Source: Corynebacterium aurimucosum ATCC 700975
Lineage (GTDB): Bacteria > Actinomycetota > Actinomycetes > Mycobacteriales > Mycobacteriaceae
DNA: 64,000 nucleotides
Assembly: GCF_007672725.1 (NCBI RefSeq)
Contig: NZ_VDTC01000009.1
Location: forward strand, 1 to 64,000
Reading direction: 5' to 3'
Program-made: the position numbers and the translations under genes
The notes under the pieces: generated by a model
What the model saw: only the letters and a program-made list of their open reading frames with translations
Databases searched by the model: none
What the model was told of the DNA's origin: nothing
Part shown: piece by piece, positions 26,777 through 36,385 of the stretch
Layout: every line of letters begins with the position of its first letter
How positions within the stretch are numbered: the first letter of the stretch is position 1

Positions 26777-27919
26777 TTATTGGGCCGGTGCCACGGCTTC
26801 AGGCGCGGCGGGATCGGCGTTCTGCCCGGCCGGCTGGGCATTCTCGCTGCCCTGCTGGGAGTTCTGCTCGGCTGGCTGGGCATTCGGGTCGCGCAATGGG
26901 TTGCGCTTCGGCTGCTCCGTGGGCGGGGCGCCATTGATGCTCAGGGCATCACGGCCGCCCGTGGCAGAGCCGGTGATCTCGGAGAAGTGGCCGTCCTTGA
27001 TGTGGATCAGCGAGCAATTCACCGAACGGGAGCCTCCCTCCCACGATTCGCGGCTCATCGCGCCCCAGAAAGGCTGCAGCGTGGATTGGTAGAGATTCTC
27101 CTCGCCGCCCAGGTAATCCATGGCGTTCTGGGTACACGTTTCGGAGAGGAATTTATCCATCTCTTCATCGCTGGGGTAAGCATCGGGGAACTTCTCTGCC
27201 AGGCTGATGACGGACACGGTCTCCATCTGGTGCGGTTCCTGGCACGGCACGGTGCTGACTACCTGTTTGTCATCCACCTTGCGGCATTCGCCGGGCTTGG
27301 CGACGATCGCCTGGTCCACCTCGCTGACCTTGCCCGTGGACTCCTGCGGTACGCCGTTGGCGTCGGTAGTCTGCAGGCCGCACAGGAGGGTGCGGTCACC
27401 CTGATCCCAGGAACCGGCCGGCGGAAGGATGGAAGCAATGTCGTAGCGTCCGTTGGGATCCCATTTGCCGTTGAGGTAGCTCACCGTGGGGGCCTCGCAT
27501 AGCTCGTCGCGCAGGGCGTTTTGCCGCGTGACGTCTGGGCGCTTGGCGTTGGGGCCGAACTCGCTGGTGGGGTAGGCGCTGAGATCCTCTCGGGCGGAGA
27601 CCTCGAAGCGGTGCGGTTTATCGCAGCTGGTCTGCTCAAAACCTGTGGCAGTGCCGTCCGGGGCGATATCCCACGTCACACACGAGCCCGCGGAGGCGGT
27701 GGTGAAGGATGCGGCTTCGCCTTCGGAGGAATCAGCGGCCTGGCTACCGTCGGCGCTGGGGGAAGCGGAGTCATGTGCGGCCGAATCGGTGCCAGTTGGC
27801 CCGCCACTGAAGAGACCGTAGAACGCCAAGAAGACGGCCGCGGCCACGGCAGCAACGAGGACGACGCGGATGGCGGAGGCGGAGCGCCACGCAGATGAAG
27901 TGCTCATAGAACTCTTCAT
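26777..27919 (-). CDS. Septum formation-family membrane protein
   Basis: 380 aa. An N-terminal transmembrane helix (VVLVAAVAAAVFLAFYGLF), a Ser/Ala/Glu-rich linker, then repeated Cys-containing extracytoplasmic segments (SCVTWDIAPDG, CDKPHRFEVSA, ECRKVDDKQVVSTVPCQEPH). The C-terminal tail is Pro/Ala/Gln-rich. The domain is the actinobacterial Septum_form type, thought to act at the division site. GAGGGGG lies 5 nt before ATG 27919; an internal ATG at 27907 is possible. Confidence 0.8.
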   Translation of the reverse strand: MKSSMSTSSAWRSASAIRVVLVAAVAAAVFLAFYGLFSGGPTGTDSAAHDSASPSADGSQAADSSEGEAASFTTASAGSCVTWDIAPDGTATGFEQTSCDKPHRFEVSAREDLSAYPTSEFGPNAKRPDVTRQNALRDELCEAPTVSYLNGKWDPNGRYDIASILPPAGSWDQGDRTLLCGLQTTDANGVPQESTGKVSEVDQAIVAKPGECRKVDDKQVVSTVPCQEPHQMETVSVISLAEKFPDAYPSDEEMDKFLSETCTQNAMDYLGGEENLYQSTLQPFWGAMSRESWEGGSRSVNCSLIHIKDGHFSEITGSATGGRDALSINGAPPTEQPKRNPLRDPNAQPAEQNSQQGSENAQPAGQNADPAAPEAVAPAQ

Positions 27920-27979
27920 ACTACCCCCTCAACGGCTCAGGCTTCTAGCCCGCCCAAGGCTAAGGCGGCGGGAGAATCA

Positions 27980-28720
27980 CTAGATGCGCGAGCGGGAGAC
28001 GTGTGTTGTGAGCCGGTAGCGGTCGGTGCGGTAGACCGAGGAACACCATTCAACCGGGCGGTCCCCGGAGCGGGCGAGGCGGGTGATGTGCAGGAGCGGG
28101 GTGCCCGGTGAGACGTCGAGAAGCTCGGCGATGTCCTCCTCAGCTGCCACGGCGGTGACGGTTTGTTCGGCCTCGGTGATGGGGACCTTGAAGGTGTTAT
28201 CCAAAATCGAGTAGACAGAGTTGTAGATGTCATTTTCCAGCAGCGTGGGCGCGAAGGCAGAGTTATACCAGCCATCGTCGATGGAATAAGGCTCGCCATC
28301 GCCCAAGCGCAGGCGCCGCAGGTGGGTATGGGAAACCGAGGCTTCCGTACCGAAAAAGGCGCAGACTTCACCGGGGGCGGCGCTGCGTTCACCCAGCAGG
28401 ATGCGCGAGGAGGCCTGTACTTTCTGATAGCCCATCTCATCAGAAAAGGAGGCCAAATGAAGCCGGGAGACCAGCGGGTTGGGGGCCACGAAGGTGCCTT
28501 TTCCTCGCACGCGGCGCAGGCGGCCTTCAGCTACTAGGTCACCGATGGCGCGGCGCACGGTGATGCGGGAAACGCCGTATGTTTCCTCGAGGATGCGCTC
28601 GCCCGGAAGGATGTCACCGGGTTTGAGAGTGGTTCGGCAGAGCTCGGAAAGAATATCCCGCAGCTGAGCGTGCTTGGGCACGGGGCCGTCGGTAATGATG
28701 TGAGGTGCCATGTTATCCAT
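27980..28720 (-). CDS. GntR/HutC-family regulator, FarR-like
   Basis: 246 aa. GntR winged HTH at about 12-75 ([30 protein letters not shown]) and a UTRA effector domain behind it. Corynebacterium glutamicum carries the regulator FarR at the same place next to serS, so this is probably its orthologue. An 18-bp palindrome 8 bp upstream of the start is the likely operator. ATG 28711 is an alternative start. Confidence 0.85.
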   Translation of the reverse strand: MDNMAPHIITDGPVPKHAQLRDILSELCRTTLKPGDILPGERILEETYGVSRITVRRAIGDLVAEGRLRRVRGKGTFVAPNPLVSRLHLASFSDEMGYQKVQASSRILLGERSAAPGEVCAFFGTEASVSHTHLRRLRLGDGEPYSIDDGWYNSAFAPTLLENDIYNSVYSILDNTFKVPITEAEQTVTAVAAEEDIAELLDVSPGTPLLHITRLARSGDRPVEWCSSVYRTDRYRLTTHVSRSRI

Positions 28721-28727
28721 GATAATC

Positions 28728-28770
28728 CGCTGGTTATTACCAGCGCAAAGGTATGGCCGTGCGCTAGACT
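28728..28770. promoter_or_regulatory. FarR-type operator overlapping the serS promoter
   Basis: CGCTGGT-TATT-ACCAGCG (28728-28745) is a perfect 7-bp-arm palindrome with the GGTTATTACC core expected of HutC-type GntR proteins. The serS -10 (TAGACT, 28765-28770) implies a -35 near 28742-28747, inside the right arm. Binding could repress both directions. Confidence 0.6.
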
Positions 28771-28777
28771 AACCGGC

Positions 28778-30040
28778 GTGATTGATCTCAAGTTTCTTCG
28801 CGAAAATCCCGATATCGTCCGCGCCTCCCAGGTAACCCGTGGGGAGGACCCCGCCTTGGTGGACCAGCTGCTCGCCGCCGATGAACAGCGCCGCGCGGCC
28901 ATTGTGAAGGCAGACCAGCTGCGCTCGGAGCAGAAGGCCTTTGGCAAGAAGATTGGCCAGGCCTCCCCGGAGGAGCGCCCCGCGCTGCTGGAGGGCTCCA
29001 ACGAGCTGAAGGAGAAGGTCAAGGCGGCCGGCGAGGAAGCGGCCGCAGCCGAGGCCAAGGTGACGGAGCTGCAGTACCAGCTCTCCAACGTGGTGGAGGG
29101 TGCCCCGGCGGGCGGTGAGGATGACTTCATCGTGCTCGAGGAGGTCGGCGAGAAGCCGCAGTTCGACTTCGAACCGAAGGATCACCTGGAATTGGGTGAA
29201 ACGCTGGGGCTTATCGACGTCAAGCGGGGCGCCAAAGTCGGTGGCGCACGTTTCTACTACCTCACCGGCGATGGAGCCTTCCTGCAGCTGGGCATGCTGA
29301 TGTTGGCTGCGCAGAAGGCCCGCGAGGCCGGTTTCCAGCTCATGATCCCGCCGGTGCTCGTGCGCCCGGACGTCATGCAAGGCACCGGCTTCCTGGGCCA
29401 GCACTCGGATGAGATCTACTACCTGCCGGCGGATGATCTCTACCTGGTTGGTACCTCCGAGGTGGCTCTGGCCGGCTACCACAAGGAAGAAATCATCGAC
29501 CTGTCGAAGGGGCCGCTGCAGTATGCGGGCTGGTCCTCCTGCTTCCGCCGCGAGGCGGGTTCTCACGGCAAGGACACCCGCGGAATCCTGCGCGTGCACC
29601 AGTTCGACAAGCTGGAGATGTTTGTCTACTGCAAGCCGGAAGACGCCGAGGAGATGCACCAAAAACTCCTGAAGATGGAAAAGGACATGCTCGCGGCGAT
29701 GGAGCTTCCCTACCGCACCATCGATATTGCGGGTGGGGACCTGGGCTCCTCCGCGGCGCGCAAGTTTGATAACGAGGCGTGGGTGCCGACTCAGGAGACC
29801 TACCGCGAGCTCACCTCGACCTCGAACTGCACCACCTTCCAGGCCCGCCGCCTGTCCACGCGCTATCGCGATGAGAACGGCAAGACCCAGTACGCCGCTA
29901 CGCTCAACGGCACCCTGGCTACCACCCGCTGGCTCGTGGCCATTCTGGAGAACCACCAGCAGGCGGACGGCTCCGTCGTGGTTCCGGAGGCACTGCGCCC
30001 ATTCGTGGGCAAGGACGTTCTGTACCCCGTAAACTCCTAG
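28778..30040 (+). CDS. serS: Seryl-tRNA synthetase
   Basis: 420 aa. N-terminal two-helix coiled-coil arm (about 28-105) that binds tRNA-Ser, then a class II catalytic core: motif 2 [17 protein letters not shown] and motif 3 [16 protein letters not shown]. Charges tRNA with serine. Starts at GTG 28778, 7 nt after TAGACT, with no binding site: a leaderless message. Confidence 0.97.
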   Translation: MIDLKFLRENPDIVRASQVTRGEDPALVDQLLAADEQRRAAIVKADQLRSEQKAFGKKIGQASPEERPALLEGSNELKEKVKAAGEEAAAAEAKVTELQYQLSNVVEGAPAGGEDDFIVLEEVGEKPQFDFEPKDHLELGETLGLIDVKRGAKVGGARFYYLTGDGAFLQLGMLMLAAQKAREAGFQLMIPPVLVRPDVMQGTGFLGQHSDEIYYLPADDLYLVGTSEVALAGYHKEEIIDLSKGPLQYAGWSSCFRREAGSHGKDTRGILRVHQFDKLEMFVYCKPEDAEEMHQKLLKMEKDMLAAMELPYRTIDIAGGDLGSSAARKFDNEAWVPTQETYRELTSTSNCTTFQARRLSTRYRDENGKTQYAATLNGTLATTRWLVAILENHQQADGSVVVPEALRPFVGKDVLYPVNS

Positions 30041-30046
30041 AAGAAC

Positions 30047-30080
30047 GCGGCGCGCGGCGGCTCGCGCGCCGCTTACTTTT
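30047..30080 (+). terminator. serS terminator
   Basis: A 10-bp GC-only stem (30047-30056 and 30063-30072), 6-nt loop, then TTACTTTTG. It starts 7 bp after the serS stop. Confidence 0.75.
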
Positions 30081-30134
30081 GTCCCCTCCTTGCTGCCTTC
30101 CGCCGGCGGCGAGGTCTTAAGCATTTGGAGCACT

Positions 30135-31829
30135 ATGAGCGCTGTGGCTAACTTCCTCTACCGGCAGATCACGCACATCGGGCGCGGGGTGACTATTGCT
30201 CAGGGGCTCAAGATGCGCTTGTCCGGGGAGGAGAATATCCCGGATAAGGGCGGGGCCGTCATCGTGTGCAATCACACCGGCTACATGGACTTTCTCTTTG
30301 GGGCTTTCCTGGCGTACCGCAAGCGCCGCTTGGTGCGCTACCTGGCTAAGGCCTCTATCTTTAAGACGCCGGTGGCGGGGCAACTGTTTCGGCTGATGGG
30401 CCATGTACCGGTGGATCGTATCGATGGTGGGGCGTCAATTGTGAAGGGCATTGAGCTGGCCAAGAGCGGGGAGCTCGTTGGGGTGTTCGCGGAAGGGACG
30501 ATTTCCCGCAGCTTCGAGATTCGCAGCATGCGCAATGGCGCAGCGCGGATTGCTCATGGCGCGGGGGTGCCGATTATTCCGCAGGTTATCTTTGGCTCCC
30601 AGCGCCTGTGGACGAAGGGGCAGAAGAAGCACCTGGGCCGCACGAAGACGCCTGTGCTGATTAAGGCCTTGGAGCCTTATTACACGACGGGTGACTTTGA
30701 CGCGGACATCGCTGAGGTACGCCGCCGGATGCAGGAGGCCCTGGAGGGCCTGTGGGCCGACTACGAAGCGGAGTTTGGCCCGATGCCGGCCGGCGAGTTC
30801 TGGGTGCCGGCACGCAAGGGCGGCGGCGCCCCGACGTTGGAGGAGGCAGAGGCCCAGGACTCCGAGGTGGAGAGTGAGCGCTACCGCGTGCGTCGGCTGC
30901 GCGATGATCTGACAAGCCTTAAGGACCGCGTCTCCGAGGCCACGGTGGAGCTTATGCGCGACCGGATGGCGCTGATGAAGCCGGGCAGTAACGAGGAAAC
31001 CGGTACCGCAGAAGCTGGAGCCGACGCCGCAGAGAAGAATCGCCCGCGTACTGCGCCGGAAACCCTCGAGTGGATCAAGGAGAACCTTAACTCGGTGGTT
31101 GAGGAAGCCATGCGCGGCGTCGGGGAAGGCCGCGACAAGGTCACGGAGGTCATGGCGCAACTGAAATCCGACGTGATGGAAGCCCAGGCCTCGATGACGG
31201 CGAGCAGCAAGGAGATTTTCGCGGGATCCGTGGTGGAGCAGGGCTTGCTGTCTGCGGCGACGCAATCGCGCATCATCGTTTCCCGCCTGCCTCACCGGGT
31301 GAAGGCTGAATATTCTGAAGCGCCGCGGGTTATTGCGGCGGATCAGAGTGCGTTGAGCATGGAGAACGGCGAGATTTCGAAGCGGCTCCAGGAGGCGCTT
31401 GTACAACTGCACCCGCAGGTTGAGGAAGTGATCGTGATTTCGCCGCAGGGCGAGGTGCTGGATGCTGCGGCTTTTGGGGATCTCCCCCAAACCTGCTGGC
31501 GCATTGCCTGCGCGGACGGGGCCGAAGGGGTGCAGTTCAACGATGCTCCCGGTGGCGCGGTGGTGACCGCGGCTTCGCCGGCGGAGGGATTGGCAGCCGT
31601 GGTGAAGAAGATCGGCGCCGAGCCCAAGGATCTCTTGTTCTTTGCCAACGAGCCAGGGGATGAGACCTTTGCGGAGGGTGGGGAAGGCGTCGCTGTGCAT
31701 ATGGTGGCGCTGGAGACTGCCCCCATTGAGGTGATTAAGGCTGCCCGTGCGGTGACGTATTCCTCGGAGCGTTATGGCATTGCTGAGGTGCTGGAGGCGA
31801 TGGCACGCCTGCAGCGTGAGAAGGAATAG
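30135..31829 (+). CDS. PlsC-type acyltransferase with degenerate HAD-like tail
   Basis: 564 aa, about twice the normal family length. The N-terminal acyltransferase (about 1-240) has H47-x4-D52 (NHTGYMD) and FAEGT at 118-122, so acyl transfer to a glycerophospholipid precursor is expected. A charged linker follows (about 250-400). The last ~150 residues resemble the C-terminal half of Cof-type HAD phosphatases (GVAVHMVALETAPIEVIKAA, AVTYSSERYGIAEVLEAM), but the GDxxND metal motif is replaced by ANEPGDE. The tail is probably non-catalytic. Start at 30135 has TTGGAG upstream. Confidence 0.85.
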   Translation: MSAVANFLYRQITHIGRGVTIAQGLKMRLSGEENIPDKGGAVIVCNHTGYMDFLFGAFLAYRKRRLVRYLAKASIFKTPVAGQLFRLMGHVPVDRIDGGASIVKGIELAKSGELVGVFAEGTISRSFEIRSMRNGAARIAHGAGVPIIPQVIFGSQRLWTKGQKKHLGRTKTPVLIKALEPYYTTGDFDADIAEVRRRMQEALEGLWADYEAEFGPMPAGEFWVPARKGGGAPTLEEAEAQDSEVESERYRVRRLRDDLTSLKDRVSEATVELMRDRMALMKPGSNEETGTAEAGADAAEKNRPRTAPETLEWIKENLNSVVEEAMRGVGEGRDKVTEVMAQLKSDVMEAQASMTASSKEIFAGSVVEQGLLSAATQSRIIVSRLPHRVKAEYSEAPRVIAADQSALSMENGEISKRLQEALVQLHPQVEEVIVISPQGEVLDAAAFGDLPQTCWRIACADGAEGVQFNDAPGGAVVTAASPAEGLAAVVKKIGAEPKDLLFFANEPGDETFAEGGEGVAVHMVALETAPIEVIKAARAVTYSSERYGIAEVLEAMARLQREKE

Positions 31830-31874
31830 GTCCTTATATCCCTGGACTTGTGGAGAGTTCGTGACGCCCGTTAA

Positions 31875-31904
31875 CACCCCCGGAAGGGGGTGGTATTTTA
31901 TTTT
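31875..31904 (+). terminator. Terminator after the acyltransferase gene
   Basis: CACCCCC-GGAA-GGGGGTG stem-loop (31875-31892) followed by GTATTTTATTTTG. Confidence 0.85.
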
Positions 31905-32161
31905 GTTAACCTATGAAGCTTCTTGAAAATGCCAGCTTACGGCAACGAAACCTACGTGTGAGTAGCGTCTCCGGAGAGAAATCCAGGTGATATATAGCAT
32001 TGGCTTTGGGAGAAAACTTCTTCTTCATCCGCCTTTCGGGCAGGTAGCCGAGGTATCGGTGAGCAGGGCGCTCGTGGTGGATGAGCACGATATGCTGCGC
32101 ATTCCGTCAACTGGACAGGACTTTCTGACGCCGTGCAGCGAGAGAGGAGACTCAGTCAACA
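31905..32161 (+). other. glpD upstream region, no gene seen
   Basis: 257 bp without a convincing frame on either strand. A GAGAGAGGAG binding site lies near 32142-32151, 10 nt before glpD. The distance from the previous terminator allows a long leader or a catabolite/glycerol operator, but I could not pick out a clear palindrome. Confidence 0.4.
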
Positions 32162-33886
32162 ATGAGCACGACGAGTATTACAAGCTTCAACCCTGAGTAT
32201 TTTGAAAAGACCTGGAACGACTACTCCACCGAGGACTATGACGTCGTCATCATCGGCGGAGGTTCCGTAGGCGCCGGCGCCGCCGTGGATGCGGCCACTC
32301 GTGGCCTGAAGACGGCTGTGCTCGAGGCCCGCGACTTCGCCGCTGGCACCTCGTCGCGCTCCTCCAAGATGTTCCACGGTGGCCTGCGCTACCTGGCCAT
32401 GTTTGATTTCCGCCTGGTGGCGGAGTCCCTCAAGGAGCGCGAGCTCAACATGTCCACCCTCGCACCGCACCTGGTGAAGCCGCTGAAGTTCATCTTCCCG
32501 CTGACCCACCGCGGCTGGGAGCGCGTCATGATGTTTGGCGGCTTTACCCTCTATGACCTTATGGGTGGCGCCAAGAGCGTTCCGATGCAGAAGCACCTCA
32601 CCCGCAAGGGCGTGCTGAAGGTGACCCCGGGCCTCAAGGAGGACGCCGTCGTCGGTGGCGTGCGCTACTACGACACGCTTGTCGACGACGCCCGCCACAC
32701 CATGACCGTCCTTCGCACCGCCGCCGAATACGGGGCCAACGTGCGTACCGGCACTGAGGTCATTGGCTTTGAGAAGGACGCCCGCGGGCGCGTCACCGCT
32801 GCGAAGGTCCGCGACCTGGAAACCGGCCGCGAGGCCACCGTCAAGGGCAAGGTTTTCATCAACGCGACCGGCGTGTGGAACGACAAGATTCAGCAGATGG
32901 CAGGCGTCGAAGGAAAATTCACGGTTCATGCCTCCAAGGGTGTGCACATCGTGGTTCCGAAGGATGCCCTCGACGCGGAAGCCGCGCTGTGCTTCGTCAC
33001 CGAAAAGTCCGTGCTCTTCGTCATCCCGTGGGGCGAATACTGGATCATCGGTACCACCGACACCGATTGGGAAAAGGGCCTATCCCTGCCGGATCCGGCC
33101 CCGACCAAGGCGGATATTGACTACATCCTGGACCAGGTCAACCAGCGCGTGCGCAACAAGATCACCCGCGATGACATCGTCGGCGTGTACTCCGGCCTGC
33201 GCCCGCTGCTGTCCGGCAAGTCCGATTCCACCACCAACCTCTCCCGCAACCACGCCGTGGCCCGCGTGGCACCCGGCATGGTTTCCGTCGCCGGCGGCAA
33301 GTACACCACCTACCGCGTCATTGGTAAGGACGCCGTGGACCTGGCCGTGAAGGAGCTGGGTACTAAGGTGTCCGAGTCCGTTACCGAGCGCACCCCGATT
33401 CTGGGCGCGGATGGCTACCACGCGCTGGCCAACCAGGTACCGGCGCTGGCTCGCCGCTATAACCTCAGCGAAGAGCGCATCGAGCACCTGCTCGGCCGCT
33501 ATGGCTCGCTGATCGGTGAGGTGCTGGCCCCGGCTGCTGAGGGCGCCACGCTGCTGGAGCCGGTTCCAGGCGCGGAGAGCTACATCTGGGCTGAGGTTCG
33601 CTACGCCGTAACCCACGAGGGTGCCCTGCACATCGACGATATCGTGACCCGTCGTCTGCGCGTGGCCATCGAGTTCGCCGACCGCGGCGTCGCCGCTGCG
33701 CAGCCGATCGCTGAATTCGTTGCCCCGCTGCTGGGCTGGGATCAGGCCGATATTGAGCGCGAAGTCTCCCACTTCACCAAGCACACCGAGGCAGAGCTCG
33801 CCGCAGAGGCAGCGCTGACCGACCGTGAGGCAAACGACATCCTCGAGCGCGCAGGCAGCGCACGAGCCACCAAGGAAGAAGCCTAA
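32162..33886 (+). CDS. glpD: Aerobic glycerol-3-phosphate dehydrogenase
   Basis: 574 aa. FAD-binding GGGSVGAGAAVDAATRGL (about 31-48) and the GlpD motif GTSSRSSKMFHGGLRYL. Oxidises glycerol-3-phosphate to dihydroxyacetone phosphate, passing electrons to the menaquinone pool at the membrane. First gene of a glpD-glpF-glpK block in glycerol catabolism, separated from glpF by a strong hairpin. Confidence 0.95.
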   Translation: MSTTSITSFNPEYFEKTWNDYSTEDYDVVIIGGGSVGAGAAVDAATRGLKTAVLEARDFAAGTSSRSSKMFHGGLRYLAMFDFRLVAESLKERELNMSTLAPHLVKPLKFIFPLTHRGWERVMMFGGFTLYDLMGGAKSVPMQKHLTRKGVLKVTPGLKEDAVVGGVRYYDTLVDDARHTMTVLRTAAEYGANVRTGTEVIGFEKDARGRVTAAKVRDLETGREATVKGKVFINATGVWNDKIQQMAGVEGKFTVHASKGVHIVVPKDALDAEAALCFVTEKSVLFVIPWGEYWIIGTTDTDWEKGLSLPDPAPTKADIDYILDQVNQRVRNKITRDDIVGVYSGLRPLLSGKSDSTTNLSRNHAVARVAPGMVSVAGGKYTTYRVIGKDAVDLAVKELGTKVSESVTERTPILGADGYHALANQVPALARRYNLSEERIEHLLGRYGSLIGEVLAPAAEGATLLEPVPGAESYIWAEVRYAVTHEGALHIDDIVTRRLRVAIEFADRGVAAAQPIAEFVAPLLGWDQADIEREVSHFTKHTEAELAAEAALTDREANDILERAGSARATKEEA

Positions 33887-33894
33887 AAGTCACG

Positions 33895-33930
33895 GGGCCC
33901 AGCGAGCGGTGGATATCCCTCGCTGGGCCC
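33895..33930 (+). terminator. Strong hairpin between glpD and glpF
   Basis: Perfect 12-bp stem GGGCCCAGCGAG/CTCGCTGGGCCC with a 12-nt loop, followed only by TTGG. Without a U-tract it may stabilise the glpD mRNA end or attenuate, rather than fully stop, transcription into glpFK. Confidence 0.6.
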
Positions 33931-33960
33931 TTGGCCTAGGCAGATAAGAAAGGACATCTA

Positions 33961-34698
33961 ATGACCGGAATGGATGCATTCCTGTGGGAGTTCATCGGCA
34001 CTGCGCTGCTGCTCCTGCTCGGTAACGGCGTGTGCGCCGTTGTTAACCTTCGAACCTCGGGCGCACGCGGTTCGGATTGGATCGTCATCGCTATGGGCTG
34101 GGGCCTCGCGGTGTTCATCGGCGCTAGTGTTGCCGACCCCACCGGTGGCCACCTCAACCCGGCGGTCACCATCATGCTGGCCGTGAACGGTTCCCTCGAG
34201 TGGGGCCTCGTTCCCTACTACCTGCTGGGGCAGATTCTCGGCGCCATGCTTGGTGCATTCCTTGCCTGGGCCACCTTTAAGCAGCTTTTCGACGCCAACA
34301 ACCTCGACGAAGCCGGCAACGTCACCGGCGCCAACAAGAACACCGGGGGCATCTTCTTTACCAAGCCCGCGCACCCGAATAACGGGTGGAACGCGGTTAC
34401 CGAGTTCATCGCTACCTGCGTGCTGCTCATGTTCATCGCCTTCGGCCCAACCGGAGGAGAGCTGGGGCCGCTGAGCTACTTCGGTGTTGCCTTCGTCATC
34501 GTCTCTATTGGTCTGTCCCTCGGCACCGCCACCGGCTACGCGATTAACCCGGTCCGTGACCTTGGCCCCCGCATCATGTACGCCTTCGTCCTTCCCATTA
34601 AGGACAAGGGAGACGCCAACTGGGGCTATGCATGGGTCCCGATAGTTGCACCGATGCTGGCGGCCGTCGCCGTTGGCCTGTTGTCCATGGTTCTTTAA
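33961..34698 (+). CDS. glpF: Glycerol uptake facilitator (aquaporin family)
   Basis: 245 aa, six helices and two re-entrant loops. The first pore motif is canonical (GGHLNPAVT, about 62-70); the second reads GYAINPVRDLGPR, so NPA is NPV. The following Arg of the selectivity filter is kept. AGAAAGGACATCTA precedes ATG 33961. Lies between glpD and glpK, so glycerol import is the clear role. Confidence 0.93.
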   Translation: MTGMDAFLWEFIGTALLLLLGNGVCAVVNLRTSGARGSDWIVIAMGWGLAVFIGASVADPTGGHLNPAVTIMLAVNGSLEWGLVPYYLLGQILGAMLGAFLAWATFKQLFDANNLDEAGNVTGANKNTGGIFFTKPAHPNNGWNAVTEFIATCVLLMFIAFGPTGGELGPLSYFGVAFVIVSIGLSLGTATGYAINPVRDLGPRIMYAFVLPIKDKGDANWGYAWVPIVAPMLAAVAVGLLSMVL

Positions 34699-34722
34699 AC
34701 CAACCCCGACAAGGAGAAAACA

Positions 34723-36270
34723 ATGTCTACCAAGAGCTACGTTGCAGCAATTGATCAGGGAACCACGTCTACCCGCTGCATTATTTTCAACCACGACGGC
34801 GAACAGGTGTCCGTCGGCCAGCTCGAGCACGAGCAGATCTTCCCGGAGAAGGGCTGGGTCGAGCATGACCCGGAGGAAATCTGGAGCAACACCCGCCGCG
34901 CGGTGGGTGAGGCTTTGGCCAACGGCGACATCAATGTCGAAGACATCGCCGCCCTCGGTATTACTAACCAGCGTGAGACCACCGTTGTGTGGGACAAGAA
35001 CACGGGCAAGCCGGTATACAACGCCATTGTCTGGCAGGACACCCGCACCACCGAGATTTGTAAGGAGCTCGCCGGCGACGAGGGCGCGGACAAGTGGCGC
35101 CGCCGCACCGGCCTCATCATCAACTCGTACCCGGCCGGTCCGAAGGTGAAGTGGATCCTCGATAACGTCGAGGGTGCGCGCGAGCGCGCGGAAAAGGGCG
35201 AGCTGCTCTTCGGCACCATCGATACCTGGCTGCTGTGGAACCTCACCGGCGGTGCGGACGGTGACAACGGCCAGGAGGCCCTGCATGCCACCGACGTCAC
35301 CAATGCCTCGCGCACGTTGCTCATGGACATCGAGAAGCTCGAGTGGGATGAGGAACTGTGCAAGGAGATGGGCATCCCGACCTCCATGCTCCCGGAGATC
35401 CGCCCGTCCCTGGGTGACTTCCGCACCGTGCGTGAGCGCGGCTCCCTGTCTGGCGTACCGATTCGCGCCATCCTGGGTGACCAGCAGGCCGCCATGTTTG
35501 GCCAGGGCTGCTTCCGCTCGGGTTCCGCCAAGAATACCTACGGTACCGGCCTGTTCCTCCTGCTCAACACCGGTACGACCCCGAAGTTCTCCGACAACGG
35601 CCTGCTCACCACCGTGTGCTTCCAGCGCGAGGGCGAGCGTCCGGTCTACGCGCTCGAGGGCTCCGTGTCCATGGGTGGTTCCCTGGTGCAGTGGCTGCGC
35701 GATAACCTGCAACTCATCCCGAACTCCGCGTCCATCGAGAACCTGGCCCGCGAGGTCAAGGACAACGGCGGCGTCTACATCGTGCCGGCCTTCTCTGGCC
35801 TCTTCGCTCCGTACTGGCGCCCGGACGCTCGTGGTGTCATCGTGGGCCTGACCCGCTATGCCAACCGCAAGCACCTGGCCCGCGCGGTCTTGGAATCCAC
35901 CGCGTACCAGACCCGTGACGTCGCTGACGCCATGGTTGCTGATTCCGGCGTGGAGATCACCGAGCTGCGAGTCGACGGCGGCATGACCATGAACGAGCTA
36001 CTCATGCAGTTCCAGGCAGACATGCTCGGCGTGGAGGTTCACCGCCCGAAGAACGTGGAGACTACCGCCACCGGTGCGGCCTTTGCCGCCGGCTTGGACT
36101 CCGGCTTCTGGGATGACCTCAGCGTGCTGGGCTCCCAGCAGGGAGACTTCAAGGTCTGGAAGCCACAGCGCGAGAAGGAAGAAGTCGAGGCTCTCTACCG
36201 CGACTGGAAGCGCGCCATCAAGCGTTCCCTGAACTGGGAAGACGTGGATGATGACGACGTGATTGCCTAA
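34723..36270 (+). CDS. glpK: Glycerol kinase
   Basis: 515 aa. FGGY-family signatures: [14 protein letters not shown] at the start, [26 protein letters not shown] and [20 protein letters not shown]. Phosphorylates glycerol to glycerol-3-phosphate for GlpD. AAGGAG lies 7 nt before ATG 34723, 24 bp after glpF. Confidence 0.97.
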   Translation: MSTKSYVAAIDQGTTSTRCIIFNHDGEQVSVGQLEHEQIFPEKGWVEHDPEEIWSNTRRAVGEALANGDINVEDIAALGITNQRETTVVWDKNTGKPVYNAIVWQDTRTTEICKELAGDEGADKWRRRTGLIINSYPAGPKVKWILDNVEGARERAEKGELLFGTIDTWLLWNLTGGADGDNGQEALHATDVTNASRTLLMDIEKLEWDEELCKEMGIPTSMLPEIRPSLGDFRTVRERGSLSGVPIRAILGDQQAAMFGQGCFRSGSAKNTYGTGLFLLLNTGTTPKFSDNGLLTTVCFQREGERPVYALEGSVSMGGSLVQWLRDNLQLIPNSASIENLAREVKDNGGVYIVPAFSGLFAPYWRPDARGVIVGLTRYANRKHLARAVLESTAYQTRDVADAMVADSGVEITELRVDGGMTMNELLMQFQADMLGVEVHRPKNVETTATGAAFAAGLDSGFWDDLSVLGSQQGDFKVWKPQREKEEVEALYRDWKRAIKRSLNWEDVDDDDVIA

Positions 36271-36276
36271 GACCTG

Positions 36277-36334
36277 AACGACGCACGAAGGCGCGGCCGT
36301 GACGAGTAATCTCGTGGCGGCCGCTTTCGTCGTT
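36277..36334 (+). terminator. Terminator of the glp operon
   Basis: Long imperfect stem (36277-36306 and 36311-36334) with TAAT loop; the inner ACGAG/CTCGT and outer CGCGGCCG/CGGCCGC blocks pair well. Starts 7 bp after glpK. Confidence 0.65.
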
Positions 36335-36385
36335 GGGCGCTTATCCGTGCCGTCGCGTGTCTCAACCTGACGTAGACTCGGGGCT

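Noticed and set aside
31906..32161. Short frames in the glpD leader
   Set aside because: Both directions lack binding sites and protein-like composition; more likely regulatory DNA.
1590..32690. Further near-matches to the dispersed 15-mer (for example at 1594, 4863, 25018, 32672)
   Set aside because: One or two mismatches each, and several are explained by common Leu-Ala/Val-Asp codon runs, so they were not counted.
33958..35874. 638-aa minus-strand frame over glpF/glpK
   Set aside because: Antisense to two unmistakable genes in GC-rich DNA; no domain of its own.
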